Shown here piece after piece: positions 37,607 to 46,185 of a stretch of DNA of 64,000 nucleotides. The DNA is from Methylomonas koyamae (GTDB lineage: Bacteria; Pseudomonadota; Gammaproteobacteria; Methylococcales; Methylomonadaceae). The first letter of the stretch is position 1. Each line of letters starts with the position of its first letter. The stretch covers positions 4,796,955 through 4,860,954 of the forward strand of contig NZ_AP019777.1 of NCBI RefSeq assembly GCF_019669905.1. The letters are read 5' to 3'. A model generated the notes under the pieces. That model ran no database searches and was not told where the DNA came from. It saw only the letters and a program-made list of their open reading frames with translations. The position numbers and the translations under genes were made by a program.

Positions 37607-37682
37607 TGGTGCCGGCAATAGGAATCGAACCTACGACCTTCGCGTTACGAGTGCGCTGCTCTACCTGCTGAGCTATGCCGGC
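37607..37682 (-). tRNA. tRNA-Thr (CGT anticodon)
   Basis: A 76-base cloverleaf with the acceptor stem GCCGGCA/TGCCGGC, a D-loop AGCAGGTA and the T-loop TTCGATT. The anticodon loop is CTCGTAA, giving CGT for threonine. The CCA end is encoded. It closely follows the pattern of enterobacterial tRNA-Thr(CGT). It lies alone between the glycyl radical enzyme operon and two small exported-protein genes. Confidence 0.95.
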
Positions 37683-37987
37683 TTTGGGATGCTTGAGACT
37701 GACTTTAGAGGGTAAACGGTTGACGGAACGTGCTATCGCACGCATCGTGCTGACCAATTTTAATCAAAACGGCGACGCTACCGCAATGCAATCGACGGTG
37801 CGCTAAATTGCAATACCTTTCGACAATCAACAGCCGCTATATTCTAACGCATTTGGCGGAGCCAGAAAAACATAAGGTAGGGTTCGATGGAAAAGTGGGG
37901 CGAAAAAATCTCCAGCCTTTGATAACGCGACATCGCGTAGGGGAGGCGCGAACTCGCGATGTCCGGAAAGGCTGGAGTAAGAGCGTA
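37683..37987. other. intergenic region containing a long hairpin
   Basis: About 300 bases with no supported gene. It holds the 3' terminator of the following minus-strand gene (listed separately) and the expected promoter of the tRNA. A 69-codon plus-strand frame at 37808 spans the hairpin and is not credible. Confidence 0.4.
37909..37977 (-). terminator. long two-part hairpin terminator
   Basis: The outer arms CTCCAGCCTTT / AAAGGCTGGAG and inner arms CGACATCGCG / CGCGATGTCCG pair over about 69 bases. On the minus strand the structure is followed directly by ATTTTTTCG, a proper U-run. It therefore looks like the intrinsic terminator of the small exported-protein gene ending at 37988. Its length, with a second stem, is unusual for a simple terminator. 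Confidence 0.65.
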
Positions 37988-38236
37988 TTAGTTTCCGCCT
38001 TTGAAAGTGATTTCTAACGCATGCAGCGCATTCGCGCAGTTTTCGTTGCTTTGGTTGCTTGGATTGTCATGGCAGACTTGGTTTTGGACTTTGGCCTCCT
38101 GGATATTGGCCACGTACCAAGCGACCGATTTTGCGTCTTCTTTGCCCGACTCATTGGCAACGGTCACATTCAGGGCAGCGGTTGAACCCAGCAGAACAAC
38201 TGCGGCGGCTATCAGCATCACGTGTGATTTTTTCAT
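37988..38236 (-). CDS. small exported protein, EexN-like
   Basis: An 82-residue protein starting at 38236, chosen because AAGGAGT lies just upstream; the frame extends further but without a better start. A signal peptide M-K-K-S-H-V-M-L-I-A-A-A-V-V-L-L-G-S covers about 22 residues. The mature part contains S-V-A-W-Y-V-A-N, then V-C-H-D-N-P and N-C-A-N-A-L-H-A. The two cysteines and the W-Y...C-x-x-N-P...C-x-N-A pattern resemble EexN-type entry-exclusion/lipoprotein families, but no lipobox cysteine is visible. Function otherwise unknown. Confidence 0.6.
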   Translation of the reverse strand: MKKSHVMLIAAAVVLLGSTAALNVTVANESGKEDAKSVAWYVANIQEAKVQNQVCHDNPSNQSNENCANALHALEITFKGGN

Positions 38237-38462
38237 AAAGACTCCTTGGCTAATTGGATTATCGGGAATGATTCCGCTCATGCGCACCTGCATGAGGTGG
38301 CGATAATCTAGCAAAGACGCCTAACGTTTAAAATGTGGCCTATTGCCGCGCGACAATATGTCTCTACACTGCGTGATATCACACAATTTTCGCTTAAGGC
38401 ATCGGCATTGCAGCCGACTTGATACGTTAGATTTGCGGTGTGTGAAAAAAAGGAAGAAGGAG

Positions 38463-38490
38463 AAGCGCAATAAGCTGGGTTATTGCGCTT
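38463..38490 (-). terminator. intrinsic terminator
   Basis: A perfect 11-bp inverted repeat, AAGCGCAATAA / TTATTGCGCTT, with a 6-base loop lies just past the stop of the 133-residue minus-strand gene. A pyrimidine run ending in TTTTTTT follows on that strand. This is a convincing rho-independent terminator. Confidence 0.75.
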
Positions 38491-38499
38491 AAAGTGGAC

Positions 38500-38901
38500 T
38501 TACTTGATTTTCAACAGCTCTTTGCCGTCGCTGGAAAAATGGCAGATACCGGCTGCGAAGTAGTTGCATTCTTCAGACTGGTCGAGTTTGGCGCCGTTCG
38601 GGGTAAGGTGGACTTTTACGGTACAGGAACGCGCTTCGCCTTCGATGTGCTTTTTCAAGACCAGCTCGTTTTCGCCGGCCGCTTTAGCGTCGCCGGATAC
38701 TTGCGCGGAGCATGCGCTTTTGCCGACTTCATCGGGATTCGGTTCGAAATCCACATCGGCGGTTACGTTGTATTCGTTGCCCAGCTTGGTGACTTTCAAA
38801 TGCTGCACATGATTGCCGTCGCGCAAGATGTAATGGTCGGTAGCGGCAAACACAGAGCCGGACGCCAGCAGAGCGACGGCCATAATCAAGCCTTTTTTCA
38901 T
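38500..38901 (-). CDS. hypothetical exported protein
   Basis: A 133-residue protein with a clear signal peptide (M-K-K-G-L-I-M-A-V-A-L-L-A-S-G-S-V-F-A-A, cleaved about residue 19-20). The mature part has four cysteines (S-A-C-S-A, R-S-C-T-V, E-E-C-N-Y, I-C-H-F), which could form two disulfides. It has a beta-strand alternation such as N-E-Y-N-V-T-A-D-V-D-F. No family is recognised. A plus-strand frame covering the same interval lacks such features and is its shadow. It stands alone between two terminator-bearing regions; a periplasmic location is expected. Confidence 0.65.
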   Translation of the reverse strand: MKKGLIMAVALLASGSVFAATDHYILRDGNHVQHLKVTKLGNEYNVTADVDFEPNPDEVGKSACSAQVSGDAKAAGENELVLKKHIEGEARSCTVKVHLTPNGAKLDQSEECNYFAAGICHFSSDGKELLKIK

Positions 38902-39155
38902 GTTGTAACCTCATCTCTTTTTAAAATTATTCAAGCGGCGCCAGCCAGGCCCGGTTTGCTAACCGGCAGACTGGTGCAATGCTTGAGCGGGAAGCCTCGG
39001 CGATTGTACCGCACCGTTCGGCATAACCAAAGACTGGAAACCCCCGGCAACCGCAGCCGATGCGGCGGACGCCGCCACGCCGCTGGCGGCAATCCATGAA
39101 ACCCCCGGCGATTTGTGCCATAATCCGCCCTCATTTTTTCCGGCCGATTTCCCCC

Positions 39156-41204
39156 ATGTCCAAGCGAAAAATCCTAGTTACCAGCGCCTTGCCTTATGCC
39201 AACGGCCCGATTCACCTCGGCCATCTCGTCGAATACATCCAAACCGACATCTGGGTGCGTTTTCAAAAGCAACGCGGCCACGAATGCTTTTATGTTTGCG
39301 CCGACGATACTCATGGCACGCCGATCATGTTGCGCGCCGACAAGGAAGGCATTACGCCGGAACAGTTGATTGCCGACGTGGAAAAACAACACCGCGCCGA
39401 TTTCGCCGAGTTCGGCGTCGGGTTCGACCAGTACCACAGCACTCATTCTCCGGAAAACCGGGAGTTTTCGGCCTTGATTTACCAGCGCCTGCGCGCCGGC
39501 GGGCATATCAGCCAGCGCAGTATCACCCAGGCCTACGACCCCAAAAAAAACATGTTCTTGCCGGACCGCTTCATCAAAGGCGAATGCCCTAAATGCGGTG
39601 CGGCCGATCAATACGGCGATAGCTGCGAAGCTTGCGGCGCGACCTATTCGCCGACCGAGCTGAAAAACGCGGTTTCAGCCATTTCCGGCGAGCGGCCGAT
39701 CGAAAAAGAATCGGAACATTACTTCTTCGAGTTAGGCCATTTCGAGCAAATGTTGCGGGAATGGACCACTGCCGGCCACTTGCAACCGGAAGTCGCTAAC
39801 AAAATGGCGGAATGGCTGGAAAACGGCTTGCAGCAATGGGATATTTCCCGCGACGCCCCCTATTTCGGTTTCGAGATTCCCGATGCCCCCGGCAAATACT
39901 TTTACGTCTGGCTGGATGCGCCTATCGGTTATATGGCCAGCTTCAAGCATCTGTGCGACCGGTTGGGCTTGAACTTCGACAGCTTTTGGCAGAAGGACAG
40001 CGACGCCGAGTTGTACCATTTCATCGGCAAGGACATCATTTACTTCCATGCCCTATTCTGGCCGGCGATGTTGACCGGCGCCGATTTCCGCACCCCCAGC
40101 GCCGTCTTCGCCCACGGTTTTCTGACGGTGAACGGCGAAAAAATGTCCAAATCGCGCGGCACTTTCATCAAGGCCCGCACCTACTTGGACCATCTGAATC
40201 CGGAATATTTGCGCTATTACTTTGCCGCCAAACTCGGTGCCGGCGTCGACGACATCGACTTGAACTTCGACGATTTTTGTCTGCGCGTCAATTCCGACCT
40301 GGTCGGTAAAGTCGTCAATATTGCCAGCCGCTGTGCCGGCTTTATTCACAAACGCTTCGCTGGGTTGTTGTCGAATACCTGCGCCGAACCGGCTCTGTTC
40401 CAGCAATTCGTCGACGCCAATACGGCGATTGCCGAGCTATACGAACGCCGCGAATTCGGTAAGGCGATGCGGGAAATCATGGCGCTGGCCGATAAAGCCA
40501 ACCAGTACATAGACGAGAAAAAACCTTGGGTTATCGCCAAGGAAGAAGGCAAAGACGCCGAGCTGCACGACGCCTGTAGCATGGGCATCAACCTGTTCCG
40601 GATGCTGGTGGTTTACCTGCGGCCGGTGATTCCGGCTTTGGCCGCCAACGCCGAAAGCTTTTTAAATATTCCGCCGCAGGTGTGGCCCGACGTGGTGGAG
40701 CCGTTGCTCGGCCACCAAATCAATGCCTTTACGCCGTTGATGACGCGAGTGGAGCCGGACAAAATTGCAGCCATTGTCGAAGCGTCCAAGGAAAACCTGG
40801 AAAAAACGCCACCGGTCACACCAAAATCGGCAAAGGCGGAAGCATCAGAGCCGGCCGCCGGCATCGAACCGATCGCCAGCCCGATCGAGATCGACGACTT
40901 CGCCAAGATCGATTTGCGCGTCGCCCGCATCGTCAAAGCCGAAGCGGTAGAAGGTGCCGAGAAACTGCTGCAATTGACCGTGGATTTGGGCAACGAAACC
41001 CGCAATATTTTCGCCGGCATCAAATCGGCCTATACCCCGGAACAACTGGAAGGCAAACTCACCGTTGTCGTTGCCAACCTGCAGCCGCGGAAAATGCGCT
41101 TCGGCACCTCGGAAGGTATGGTGTTGGCGGCCGGACCCGGCGGTAAAGATATTTTCGTGTTATCGCCGGACCAAGGCGCACAGCCGGGCATGCGGATCAA
41201 ATAA
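39156..41204 (+). CDS. metG: methionyl-tRNA synthetase
   Basis: A 682-residue enzyme starting at the [12 protein letters not shown] (39156); a longer frame upstream is not supported. Class I motifs are [13 protein letters not shown] (HIGH) and K-M-S-K-S-R-G-T (KMSKS). Between them is a zinc knuckle with C-P-K-C-G and C-E-A-C-G. The C-terminal about 110 residues form the EMAP/Trbp111-like tRNA-binding domain ([11 protein letters not shown]). It charges tRNA-Met. The rnfB-like gene starts 10 bases after its stop, suggesting one transcript. Confidence 0.98.
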   Translation: MSKRKILVTSALPYANGPIHLGHLVEYIQTDIWVRFQKQRGHECFYVCADDTHGTPIMLRADKEGITPEQLIADVEKQHRADFAEFGVGFDQYHSTHSPENREFSALIYQRLRAGGHISQRSITQAYDPKKNMFLPDRFIKGECPKCGAADQYGDSCEACGATYSPTELKNAVSAISGERPIEKESEHYFFELGHFEQMLREWTTAGHLQPEVANKMAEWLENGLQQWDISRDAPYFGFEIPDAPGKYFYVWLDAPIGYMASFKHLCDRLGLNFDSFWQKDSDAELYHFIGKDIIYFHALFWPAMLTGADFRTPSAVFAHGFLTVNGEKMSKSRGTFIKARTYLDHLNPEYLRYYFAAKLGAGVDDIDLNFDDFCLRVNSDLVGKVVNIASRCAGFIHKRFAGLLSNTCAEPALFQQFVDANTAIAELYERREFGKAMREIMALADKANQYIDEKKPWVIAKEEGKDAELHDACSMGINLFRMLVVYLRPVIPALAANAESFLNIPPQVWPDVVEPLLGHQINAFTPLMTRVEPDKIAAIVEASKENLEKTPPVTPKSAKAEASEPAAGIEPIASPIEIDDFAKIDLRVARIVKAEAVEGAEKLLQLTVDLGNETRNIFAGIKSAYTPEQLEGKLTVVVANLQPRKMRFGTSEGMVLAAGPGGKDIFVLSPDQGAQPGMRIK

Positions 41205-41214
41205 AGCCAAGGGC

Positions 41215-41787
41215 ATGACTGCAACCGAAACCGCGCTAGCCGACCGTATCGACGCCGTTCTGCCGCAAACCCAATGCGGCAAGTGCGGCTACGCCGGCTG
41301 CCGGCCTTACGCGGAAGCCATCAGCAGCGGCGACGCGGACATTAACCAATGCCCGCCGGGCGGCGCTAACGGAATTCGGTTGCTCGCGGACGTGCTTGGG
41401 GTTGCGGCCAAACCGTTGAACCCGGCATTTGGCGTCGAGCGTCTACGGCTGATCGCGGTGATTAACGAAGCCGAATGCATCGGCTGCACCAAATGCCTGC
41501 CGCCGTGTCCGACCGATGCCATTTTGGGCGCCGCCAAACATATGCATACCGTCATCACCGAGCTATGCACCGGTTGCGAATTGTGCGTTGCACCATGCCC
41601 GATGAATTGCATCGCCATGGTGCCGGCCGATAATGCCGATTGGACTCCGGAGGACGCCGGCCGCGCTCGCGTTCGTTATCAAGCGCGCAACCGACGCTTG
41701 GCCAGGCTGGAAGCAGAAAAGGCCGAGCGTCAGCTGCGGCAAAAACAGATGCTGGCAAAACTGCGCTCGGCAAAAAAAACCGCTTAA
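41215..41787 (+). CDS. RnfB-like iron-sulfur protein without membrane anchor
   Basis: A 190-residue ferredoxin-type protein starting at the ATG 41215. It opens directly with the RnfB/RsxB cluster domain: [21 protein letters not shown] and C-P-P-G-G. Two 4Fe-4S motifs follow ([12 protein letters not shown] and [12 protein letters not shown]). A basic helical tail ends the protein. Standard RnfB has an N-terminal transmembrane helix, which is missing here, so it should be soluble. No other rnf gene is nearby. It lies 10 bases after metG. It may act as an electron carrier or take part in Fe-S or thiol chemistry outside an Rnf complex. Confidence 0.85.
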   Translation: MTATETALADRIDAVLPQTQCGKCGYAGCRPYAEAISSGDADINQCPPGGANGIRLLADVLGVAAKPLNPAFGVERLRLIAVINEAECIGCTKCLPPCPTDAILGAAKHMHTVITELCTGCELCVAPCPMNCIAMVPADNADWTPEDAGRARVRYQARNRRLARLEAEKAERQLRQKQMLAKLRSAKKTA

Positions 41788-41791
41788 GCGC

Positions 41792-41818
41792 AAGCCGGCC
41801 ATGACTTTACCGGCTTTT
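41792..41818 (+). terminator. probable terminator after the rnfB-like gene
   Basis: AAGCCGG and CCGGCTT form a 7-bp stem around an 11-base loop, ending in TTTT just after the rnfB-like stop. The position fits the end of the metG-rnfB transcript. The short U-run makes it moderate support. Confidence 0.45.
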
Positions 41819-41970
41819 GCCCGTATAATGGCGGCCTTTCTAAACACCTTTAGCTCACACTGGAACGAGCTGATTTACTTTCGGTAAACACAGCGCCGAA
41901 TTGTAGGTTTTAGAATTACGGTCGAAGCCGATTGACCATATTAAATTATCGTTAGACCGCAAATCACATA

Positions 41971-42047
41971 GCGCCCGTAGCTCAGCTGGATAGAGCGCAG
42001 CCCTCCGGAGGCTGAGGCCAGAGGTTCGAATCCTCTCGGGCGCGCCA
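41971..42047 (+). tRNA. tRNA-Arg (CCG anticodon), integration target
   Basis: A 77-base cloverleaf: acceptor GCGCCCG / CGGGCGC, D-arm GCTC/GAGC, anticodon stem CAGCC/GGCTG with loop CTCCGGA (anticodon CCG), T-arm AGAGG/CCTCT, and encoded CCA. Its 3' end (from 42034) is the left attachment core of an integrated element: the same 24 bases recur at 47219. The gene remains intact after insertion because the element restored the 3' end. Confidence 0.95.
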
Positions 42048-42057
42048 TTTTATCAGT
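42034..42057. repeat. attachment site, left copy (attL)
   Basis: A 24-base core from TCTCGGGCGCGCCA through TTTTATCAGT, overlapping the tRNA-Arg 3' end. It is repeated exactly at 47219-47242. Beyond the core the two copies stay similar for over 150 bases, including the start of an integrase gene. Confidence 0.82.
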
Positions 42058-42105
42058 CTAACCCACTGATATTCCTGATTTTTCAGTAGCTTGCTAGGTA
42101 TCGAG

Positions 42106-42124
42106 GTGTCACAAAAGGTGACAC
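42106..42124. promoter_or_regulatory. inverted repeat before the integrase
   Basis: GTGTCAC-AAAAG-GTGACAC, a perfect 7-bp inverted repeat about 30 bases before the integrase ATG. It could be an operator or an integrase arm-binding site. The copy at 47290-47300 keeps only the left half. Confidence 0.35.
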
Positions 42125-42153
42125 AAGGTCGGCATCTGGCTATGCTTGTTCGC

Positions 42154-43458
42154 ATGAAATACCTTCATCAAAAGCACCCCAACGGCGTCTATTATTTCCG
42201 TAAGCGTGTCCCTGGTGACTTAGTCGAGAGGGTTGGTAAACGCTTGTGGATGCAGAGCCTAAAAACGAGCGACTTAATAAAGGCGCAGCTTGCCGCTAAA
42301 CGCCTGGATCGCGATCTCGAAGCAACGTGGGCTAAGCTCCGCCTGCCTCCAGAAAGCCCCATAGTTGAGGCTCAGCGCATCTTTGATGCCTTAACAACAC
42401 CCGAAGAAAACGCCGGTTTGGCTTTCGATTACATCGATCACCTAGCTGAAAAGCAGCCGCTTGCTTTAGTGGCTGAGTACGAAGGCTCCGCCCGAATGTT
42501 AGATGCTCCCACGGCTAACTTGACCCACACTGAGAAGAAAGTACTCGACCTTATAGCTGGCAGGCCGATCACTCTAACGGATGCCGTAACGTATTACATC
42601 GAAGTCAGCGGTAAGCGTGACGACCGGAAGTTCACGCAGTCGGTGCAGCAGGCCTTAACGTTCTTCGTTGATTACCTCGGCGATAGGCCGATCGACCAAT
42701 ATAAGCGCCGTGAGATTGAGGAGCGACTGGTTAGCGGTGTTCAATCAGAGGGACTGAAGACGGCGACTGTATCCCGACGCCTATCCTCCATAAAGTCAGC
42801 GGTAAATAAGGCGATCCTCAATTTCGAGTACTCATTTAAAAATCCATTCGAGAAGCACACCATCCCAGGTCTCAGAGATGATGAAGATTCCCGTACCAGC
42901 CTCACCCCAGAACAGCAGGCCGCCTTACTCGCCTTGCTTGGCAAGTCGGAAAACAGCGATACATTGAATGGTCTCCGCATCCTGTTCGATACGGGGATGC
43001 GTGTTTCCGAGTGCGTGGGCTTGCGGGTCGAGGATATACACCTAGAAGCCGATATTCCCTACATTAAATTACATCGTAACCCTTTGCGAAGGCTGAAGAC
43101 CAAACAAAGCCAACGCTTAATTCCCTTGATTGGTTACGCCTTGGTAGGCATTAAACGCCAGCTTGAACTTAGTCAAGGCGGCGAGTGGCTGTTTCCCAAG
43201 TATGTCGATCTGAAGCGCGAAGAGGTTAAAAACGATGGTGCCTCCAATGCCATGAATGGGCGCTTGAAGTCACTCGGGTTTACATGCCATTGCTTGCGGC
43301 ATAACTTAAAGGATCGTCTTCGTCTTGCGGACGTTTCAATGGATCACATACGCGAGCTTCAAGGCTGGAGCCGGGGGGATCAGGCCAGCCGGTACGGTGA
43401 AATGACGCTCCTCGGGGTGCTACAAGACAAGCTAAAGAGGATCGAAATTTTAAGCTGA
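42154..43458 (+). CDS. tyrosine recombinase / integrase
   Basis: A 434-residue integrase from M-K-Y-L-H-Q-K at 42154; in-frame starts upstream (42142, 42091) are possible. The N-terminus has the short R-K-R-V-P-G-D-L motif of the DUF6538 type often seen in integrases of mobile islands. A SAM-like core-binding domain follows. The catalytic domain shows T-G-M-R-V-S-E (Arg), a Lys in K-T-K-Q-S-Q-R, H-C-L-R-H (His-x-x-Arg), G-W-S and the nucleophile in A-S-R-Y-G. It is encoded directly beside the tRNA-Arg attachment site, as expected for an enzyme that integrates there. Confidence 0.93.
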   Translation: MKYLHQKHPNGVYYFRKRVPGDLVERVGKRLWMQSLKTSDLIKAQLAAKRLDRDLEATWAKLRLPPESPIVEAQRIFDALTTPEENAGLAFDYIDHLAEKQPLALVAEYEGSARMLDAPTANLTHTEKKVLDLIAGRPITLTDAVTYYIEVSGKRDDRKFTQSVQQALTFFVDYLGDRPIDQYKRREIEERLVSGVQSEGLKTATVSRRLSSIKSAVNKAILNFEYSFKNPFEKHTIPGLRDDEDSRTSLTPEQQAALLALLGKSENSDTLNGLRILFDTGMRVSECVGLRVEDIHLEADIPYIKLHRNPLRRLKTKQSQRLIPLIGYALVGIKRQLELSQGGEWLFPKYVDLKREEVKNDGASNAMNGRLKSLGFTCHCLRHNLKDRLRLADVSMDHIRELQGWSRGDQASRYGEMTLLGVLQDKLKRIEILS

Positions 43459-43594
43459 TTTCTGGGGTTGGGGGGTGTCTGTCTGTTAGTTCCCATAAAT
43501 GGGATAAGTCATTGAAAAACAAGGATAATAATTGACGAATCCGCCTTAAATCGCGTAGTCTGTTATCTCACTTTAACAACTAGCTGGGGGACCT

Positions 43595-43813
43595 ATGAGG
43601 TGGTATTTTTCTATAGAAGTTGAGCCAAGATCGTTAATCATTGGCCGCCATGATTTTTACCTTGTTGTGCATACGGAAGGGGTCAGCCTGCCGTTTCAAA
43701 TAGAACGGGGTCGGCCCGGTGAGATTAGCTTCCATTGGCGCAGGCATACGCTTCATTACTGCAACAACGTAGTCTTCAACGCTCGGAAAAAGGCGGCGGA
43801 AATCTGCGCATAG
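43595..43813 (+). CDS. small hypothetical protein of the integrated element
   Basis: A 72-residue frame preceded by a strong GGGGGA, 6 bases before its ATG. It encodes a short beta-rich-looking protein (Y-F-S-I-E-V-E-P-R-S-L-I-I-G-R-H-D-F-Y-L-V-V) with a His/Trp-rich centre. No family is recognised. A minus-strand frame overlaps it (43634-43909) with weaker start support. The plus-strand gene is preferred but not certain. Confidence 0.4.
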   Translation: MRWYFSIEVEPRSLIIGRHDFYLVVHTEGVSLPFQIERGRPGEISFHWRRHTLHYCNNVVFNARKKAAEICA

Positions 43814-43954
43814 TTTGTAACCTTCAGGGCTGTTCGCTGTCGTTCGTTCACGTTCAGCCCTGCCTTGGGTAGCCTGCCGGCCTCCTCGGGCTTCCTGGTG
43901 TATTCTCAACTAAGCCTGACTATGGGCCCCGCTTCGGATGGTGCCGACGGCCCC

Positions 43955-44035
43955 CGCATGGGGGACTTTGCGGTTTCGTCGGTATTCAGAAGACCACACG
44001 GAAATTTTCGACAAAATCAGGTTGGCTTCAATATT
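43955..44035. repeat. imperfect repeat, copy 1, inside the element
   Basis: TATTCAGAAGACCAC and the following CGGAAATTT (43983-44007) recur with one mismatch at 47054-47078. The flanks also match loosely (a GGGGG-ACTTTGCG block before and a GGTTG...TTTAGGTAACA block after). The copy lies downstream of the small hypothetical gene. Its role is unknown; it may mark an ancestral end or a recombinase site. Confidence 0.55.
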
Positions 44036-44372
44036 TAGGTAACAGGAGTGATGCGTTCCAGGTGGGAAGTACTCCGCCATACCAAGCCCCTTGTTTTTCA
44101 TTACTGCGTAATCCTTTCCGGACTGGCTTGGCGTTATCAAGGTACTCAGTTAGCGCGCTCGGTGTTTTGTTGAGTGACGCCATAATGTCCGCCTCAGCTT
44201 GCCCAAGCATCGCCTCAAGTACCTCCCTTTGGGTTCTGCCTTGATGGCGCGCGAGTCGCTCTAGCTGGCGCTTGGCCGTGACACTTAGGATGATATTTAG
44301 GCGCTCGCCTAGTGCTTGCTCGCGCTGCCTGTCTCGGTATGCCTTCTGGATTTCTGCGTTACTTTTAGCCAT
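44028..44372 (-). CDS. putative ribbon-helix-helix DNA-binding protein
   Basis: A 114-residue basic protein with AGGGGAC before the ATG. Residues 1-25 are charged (Q-K-A-Y-R-D-R-Q-R-E-Q-A-L-G-E-R). The next part, R-L-N-I-I-L-S-V-T-A-K-R-Q-L-E-R-L-A-R-H-Q followed by T-Q-R-E-V-L-E-A-M-L, has the strand-helix-turn-helix spacing of short RHH regulators common on phages and plasmids. The C-terminal 40 residues are less regular and overlap the repeat, so they may have diverged. Possible regulator of the element. Confidence 0.6.
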   Translation of the reverse strand: MAKSNAEIQKAYRDRQREQALGERLNIILSVTAKRQLERLARHQGRTQREVLEAMLGQAEADIMASLNKTPSALTEYLDNAKPVRKGLRSNEKQGAWYGGVLPTWNASLLLPKY

Positions 44373-44493
44373 ATAGTCCCCTTTGCCAGTATTACTGCGT
44401 AATGTACAGCATGCGGTTATAAGTGGCTAGTATCAGTTGACTAATTCCTGTCCAAGCTTGAATATTAGGGACTTACTCAATATTGGGGGGTAT

Positions 44494-44961
44494 ATGTTGG
44501 AAAAGGAAGATATAGAAGGTTTAAGGCGGGCACGGGCTCAGTTAAGCGACTCTCTTTACCATGCTACAGCGCAGCGGTTGACGACCTTTCGCCATGTTTC
44601 TTGGGGTGTACTCGCTGGGGTGTTCCTTACTGCTGCGGTGATGGATGCGCCAGAGAAGATGGTACCGCGTTTGATCGGTGGCTTTGCCTTGTTCCTGTTT
44701 GTGACTTATAAGCTTTATGCACGTTCGGAATATAAAAGCAATTGGCTACAGGCTGAGCGGCTTTGCCCGCATAAAGTGCTTTATCCTGAGTCTTACGTGG
44801 AATTGCCCCCGGCGTCGCGCCCAAGTTCATCAACAGTTCTTGAAAAGCCAGAGAGTGGCCCACGCTCCAAAAATGGGGGCTGTCTATTTGAAATTGTTGT
44901 TGGCCTGATATTGCTGTACGGAGTTTATCTGGCAATTTATTCATTCGCACACCACAAATAA
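44494..44961 (+). CDS. small membrane protein of the integrated element
   Basis: A 155-residue protein starting at the ATG 44494, right after GGGGGG. An N-terminal amphipathic region (E-D-I-E-G-L-R-R-A-R) is followed by two membrane segments (V-S-W-G-V-L-A-G-V-F-L-T-A-A-V and L-I-G-G-F-A-L-F-L-F-V). A soluble Ser/Pro-rich linker and a third segment near the C-terminus (I-V-V-G-L-I-L-L-Y-G-V-Y-L-A-I) complete it. No family is recognised. It faces the RHH gene divergently and the ParB-like gene convergently. Confidence 0.6.
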   Translation: MLEKEDIEGLRRARAQLSDSLYHATAQRLTTFRHVSWGVLAGVFLTAAVMDAPEKMVPRLIGGFALFLFVTYKLYARSEYKSNWLQAERLCPHKVLYPESYVELPPASRPSSSTVLEKPESGPRSKNGGCLFEIVVGLILLYGVYLAIYSFAHHK

Positions 44962-44966
44962 AACCC

Positions 44967-45042
44967 ACAGATGCCTGGAGGCAGGCAAACTGCGGGCTTG
45001 AGGTTGCTCAGTTAGGTCCGGCTACCTGTACAAATGTACAGG
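44967..45042. terminator. hairpins between convergent genes
   Basis: First comes a nested stem built from CCC-x-CAG-xx-GCCTG and CAGGC-xxx-CTG-x-GGG (about 44964-44995). Then comes a perfect 8-bp palindrome, CCTGTACA-AA-TGTACAGG (45025-45042). Between a plus-strand stop and a minus-strand stop, these probably end transcription in both directions. U-runs are weak. The TGTACA palindrome could also be an operator. Confidence 0.4.
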
Positions 45043-45077
45043 CTAAAGGGATGTACAGCAGGTGCTCTGGTGGGTAA

Positions 45078-45929
45078 CTAAAAGCCATACTCCATATCTC
45101 CATCTTCGGCTTCCCTATCGGTTTCTTCCTTGAGGAGCGTCTTTAGTTGTCCCACCAGTTCTGGGCTGTATTTCTCCAGAGCCATAAAGGTTATGACAGG
45201 ATCGGCAGTCAATTGCTGCTTAAAATGGGTGCGTAGTTTGTCGGCTAGTCTTTGTGCCTTGCCTTCCATGATTGCCCGATAATCCACATCTTCACCATTA
45301 CCCGGCCCCTGCTCATACCATCTTTGGGCATGTGTCCACCGCTCTAGTGGGGGCTCTGCGTATGTCTCGCGTAGGGTTGCAAGTACGTGAATCATTCTGC
45401 CGACAAGGCTGGTCGAACGGTTGGACATCTTGGCTATTTGTGACTTAGAGTAAACCCGTTCGCCGTTCTCCTTGGTAAGATTGACCAGCTCCCAAGCGTA
45501 TTGGCTTTTATCCTTGTCGGACATGGGACGCTTGTCTTTTACGTTGGCGTCCCCAGCTTTGGCAAAGGCATCATAAATGCTACCCTCAAAGACCTTTACG
45601 GGGATGTTATCTTTCCAGGCCATCGCCTTGTAAGCTTCGTACCTGTGGTGGCCGTCGATACATGCCCAGGCATCGCCTACCCAGTAAATTAGTATTGGTG
45701 CCAATGGGTTACCCTGGTTGTGCTTTAGTGCCGACTCCAGCGTTTTAACGTGCTTTCGCCCGTCGATGGTCCCCAGGGTGCCCCCCGCCCTATGTTGAAA
45801 TACTTCCTCAATTATCTCGATTTTCTTTAATGGTAGCTTAGTGGGCTGTTTGGTAGGGGGCTGGCCCTTCTCAATGCGTCGCTTGAGTTCTTCCAGGGCT
45901 GTAAGCCGTGCGGTTTTATTAGCGCTCAT
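45078..45929 (-). CDS. ParB/Srx-fold protein
   Basis: A 283-residue protein with the ParB N-terminal fold. L-K-K-I-E-I-I-E-E-V-F-Q-H-R-A opens it. I-D-G-H-H-R-Y-E-A-Y at 91-100 matches the nucleotide-binding G-H-H/E-R-Y motif (box II equivalent). Y-A-W-E-L-V and S-K-S-Q-I-A-K-M-S-N-R-S-T-S-L-V-G-R-M mark a helix-turn-helix typical of ParB-like DNA binding. No ParA partner lies in the element. It may be a stand-alone CTPase/DNA binder or nuclease, as many island-borne members are. The tail is acidic (E-E-T-D-R-E-A-E-D-G). Confidence 0.8.
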   Translation of the reverse strand: MSANKTARLTALEELKRRIEKGQPPTKQPTKLPLKKIEIIEEVFQHRAGGTLGTIDGRKHVKTLESALKHNQGNPLAPILIYWVGDAWACIDGHHRYEAYKAMAWKDNIPVKVFEGSIYDAFAKAGDANVKDKRPMSDKDKSQYAWELVNLTKENGERVYSKSQIAKMSNRSTSLVGRMIHVLATLRETYAEPPLERWTHAQRWYEQGPGNGEDVDYRAIMEGKAQRLADKLRTHFKQQLTADPVITFMALEKYSPELVGQLKTLLKEETDREAEDGDMEYGF

Positions 45930-45957
45930 TCTGCTTCAGTGGCTTCAATAGGTCCCA

Positions 45958-46128
45958 CTATCGGGCTTGGTTGTCGGCCTTGTGCTGTTCCAGTATTAAG
46001 GTCAGGCACTGATTATTGTTCAGGTGTACCCGATGTTCCCTTTCGTATTCCCGCTGGAAGTCCTTCAGGTAATCGAAGGCGGCAAGCGGTAGCGCAAAGG
46101 CTCGATAAATCTTAGGTTGCTGGCTCAT
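45958..46128 (-). CDS. small hypothetical protein
   Basis: A 56-residue frame from the second ATG (M-S-Q-Q-P-K), with a longer form from 46140. It has a central F-D-Y-L-K-D-F-Q-R-E-Y-E-R-E-H-R charged helix and ends L-T-L-I-L-E-Q-H-K. It is probably a short DNA-binding or accessory protein of the element. Family unknown. It is encoded between the ParB-like gene and the resolvase, on the same strand. Confidence 0.45.
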   Translation of the reverse strand: MSQQPKIYRAFALPLAAFDYLKDFQREYEREHRVHLNNNQCLTLILEQHKADNQAR

Positions 46129-46185
46129 TCTGCATTCCATGTAACATATTGAAAAAAATGGTGTTCTACTGCTAGAGGAGCCGTT

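Noticed and set aside
43634..43909. Minus-strand 91-codon frame in the integrated element
   Set aside because: It overlaps a plus-strand gene with a much better ribosome site. Its product has no family pattern. Neither is certain, but the plus-strand one is better supported.
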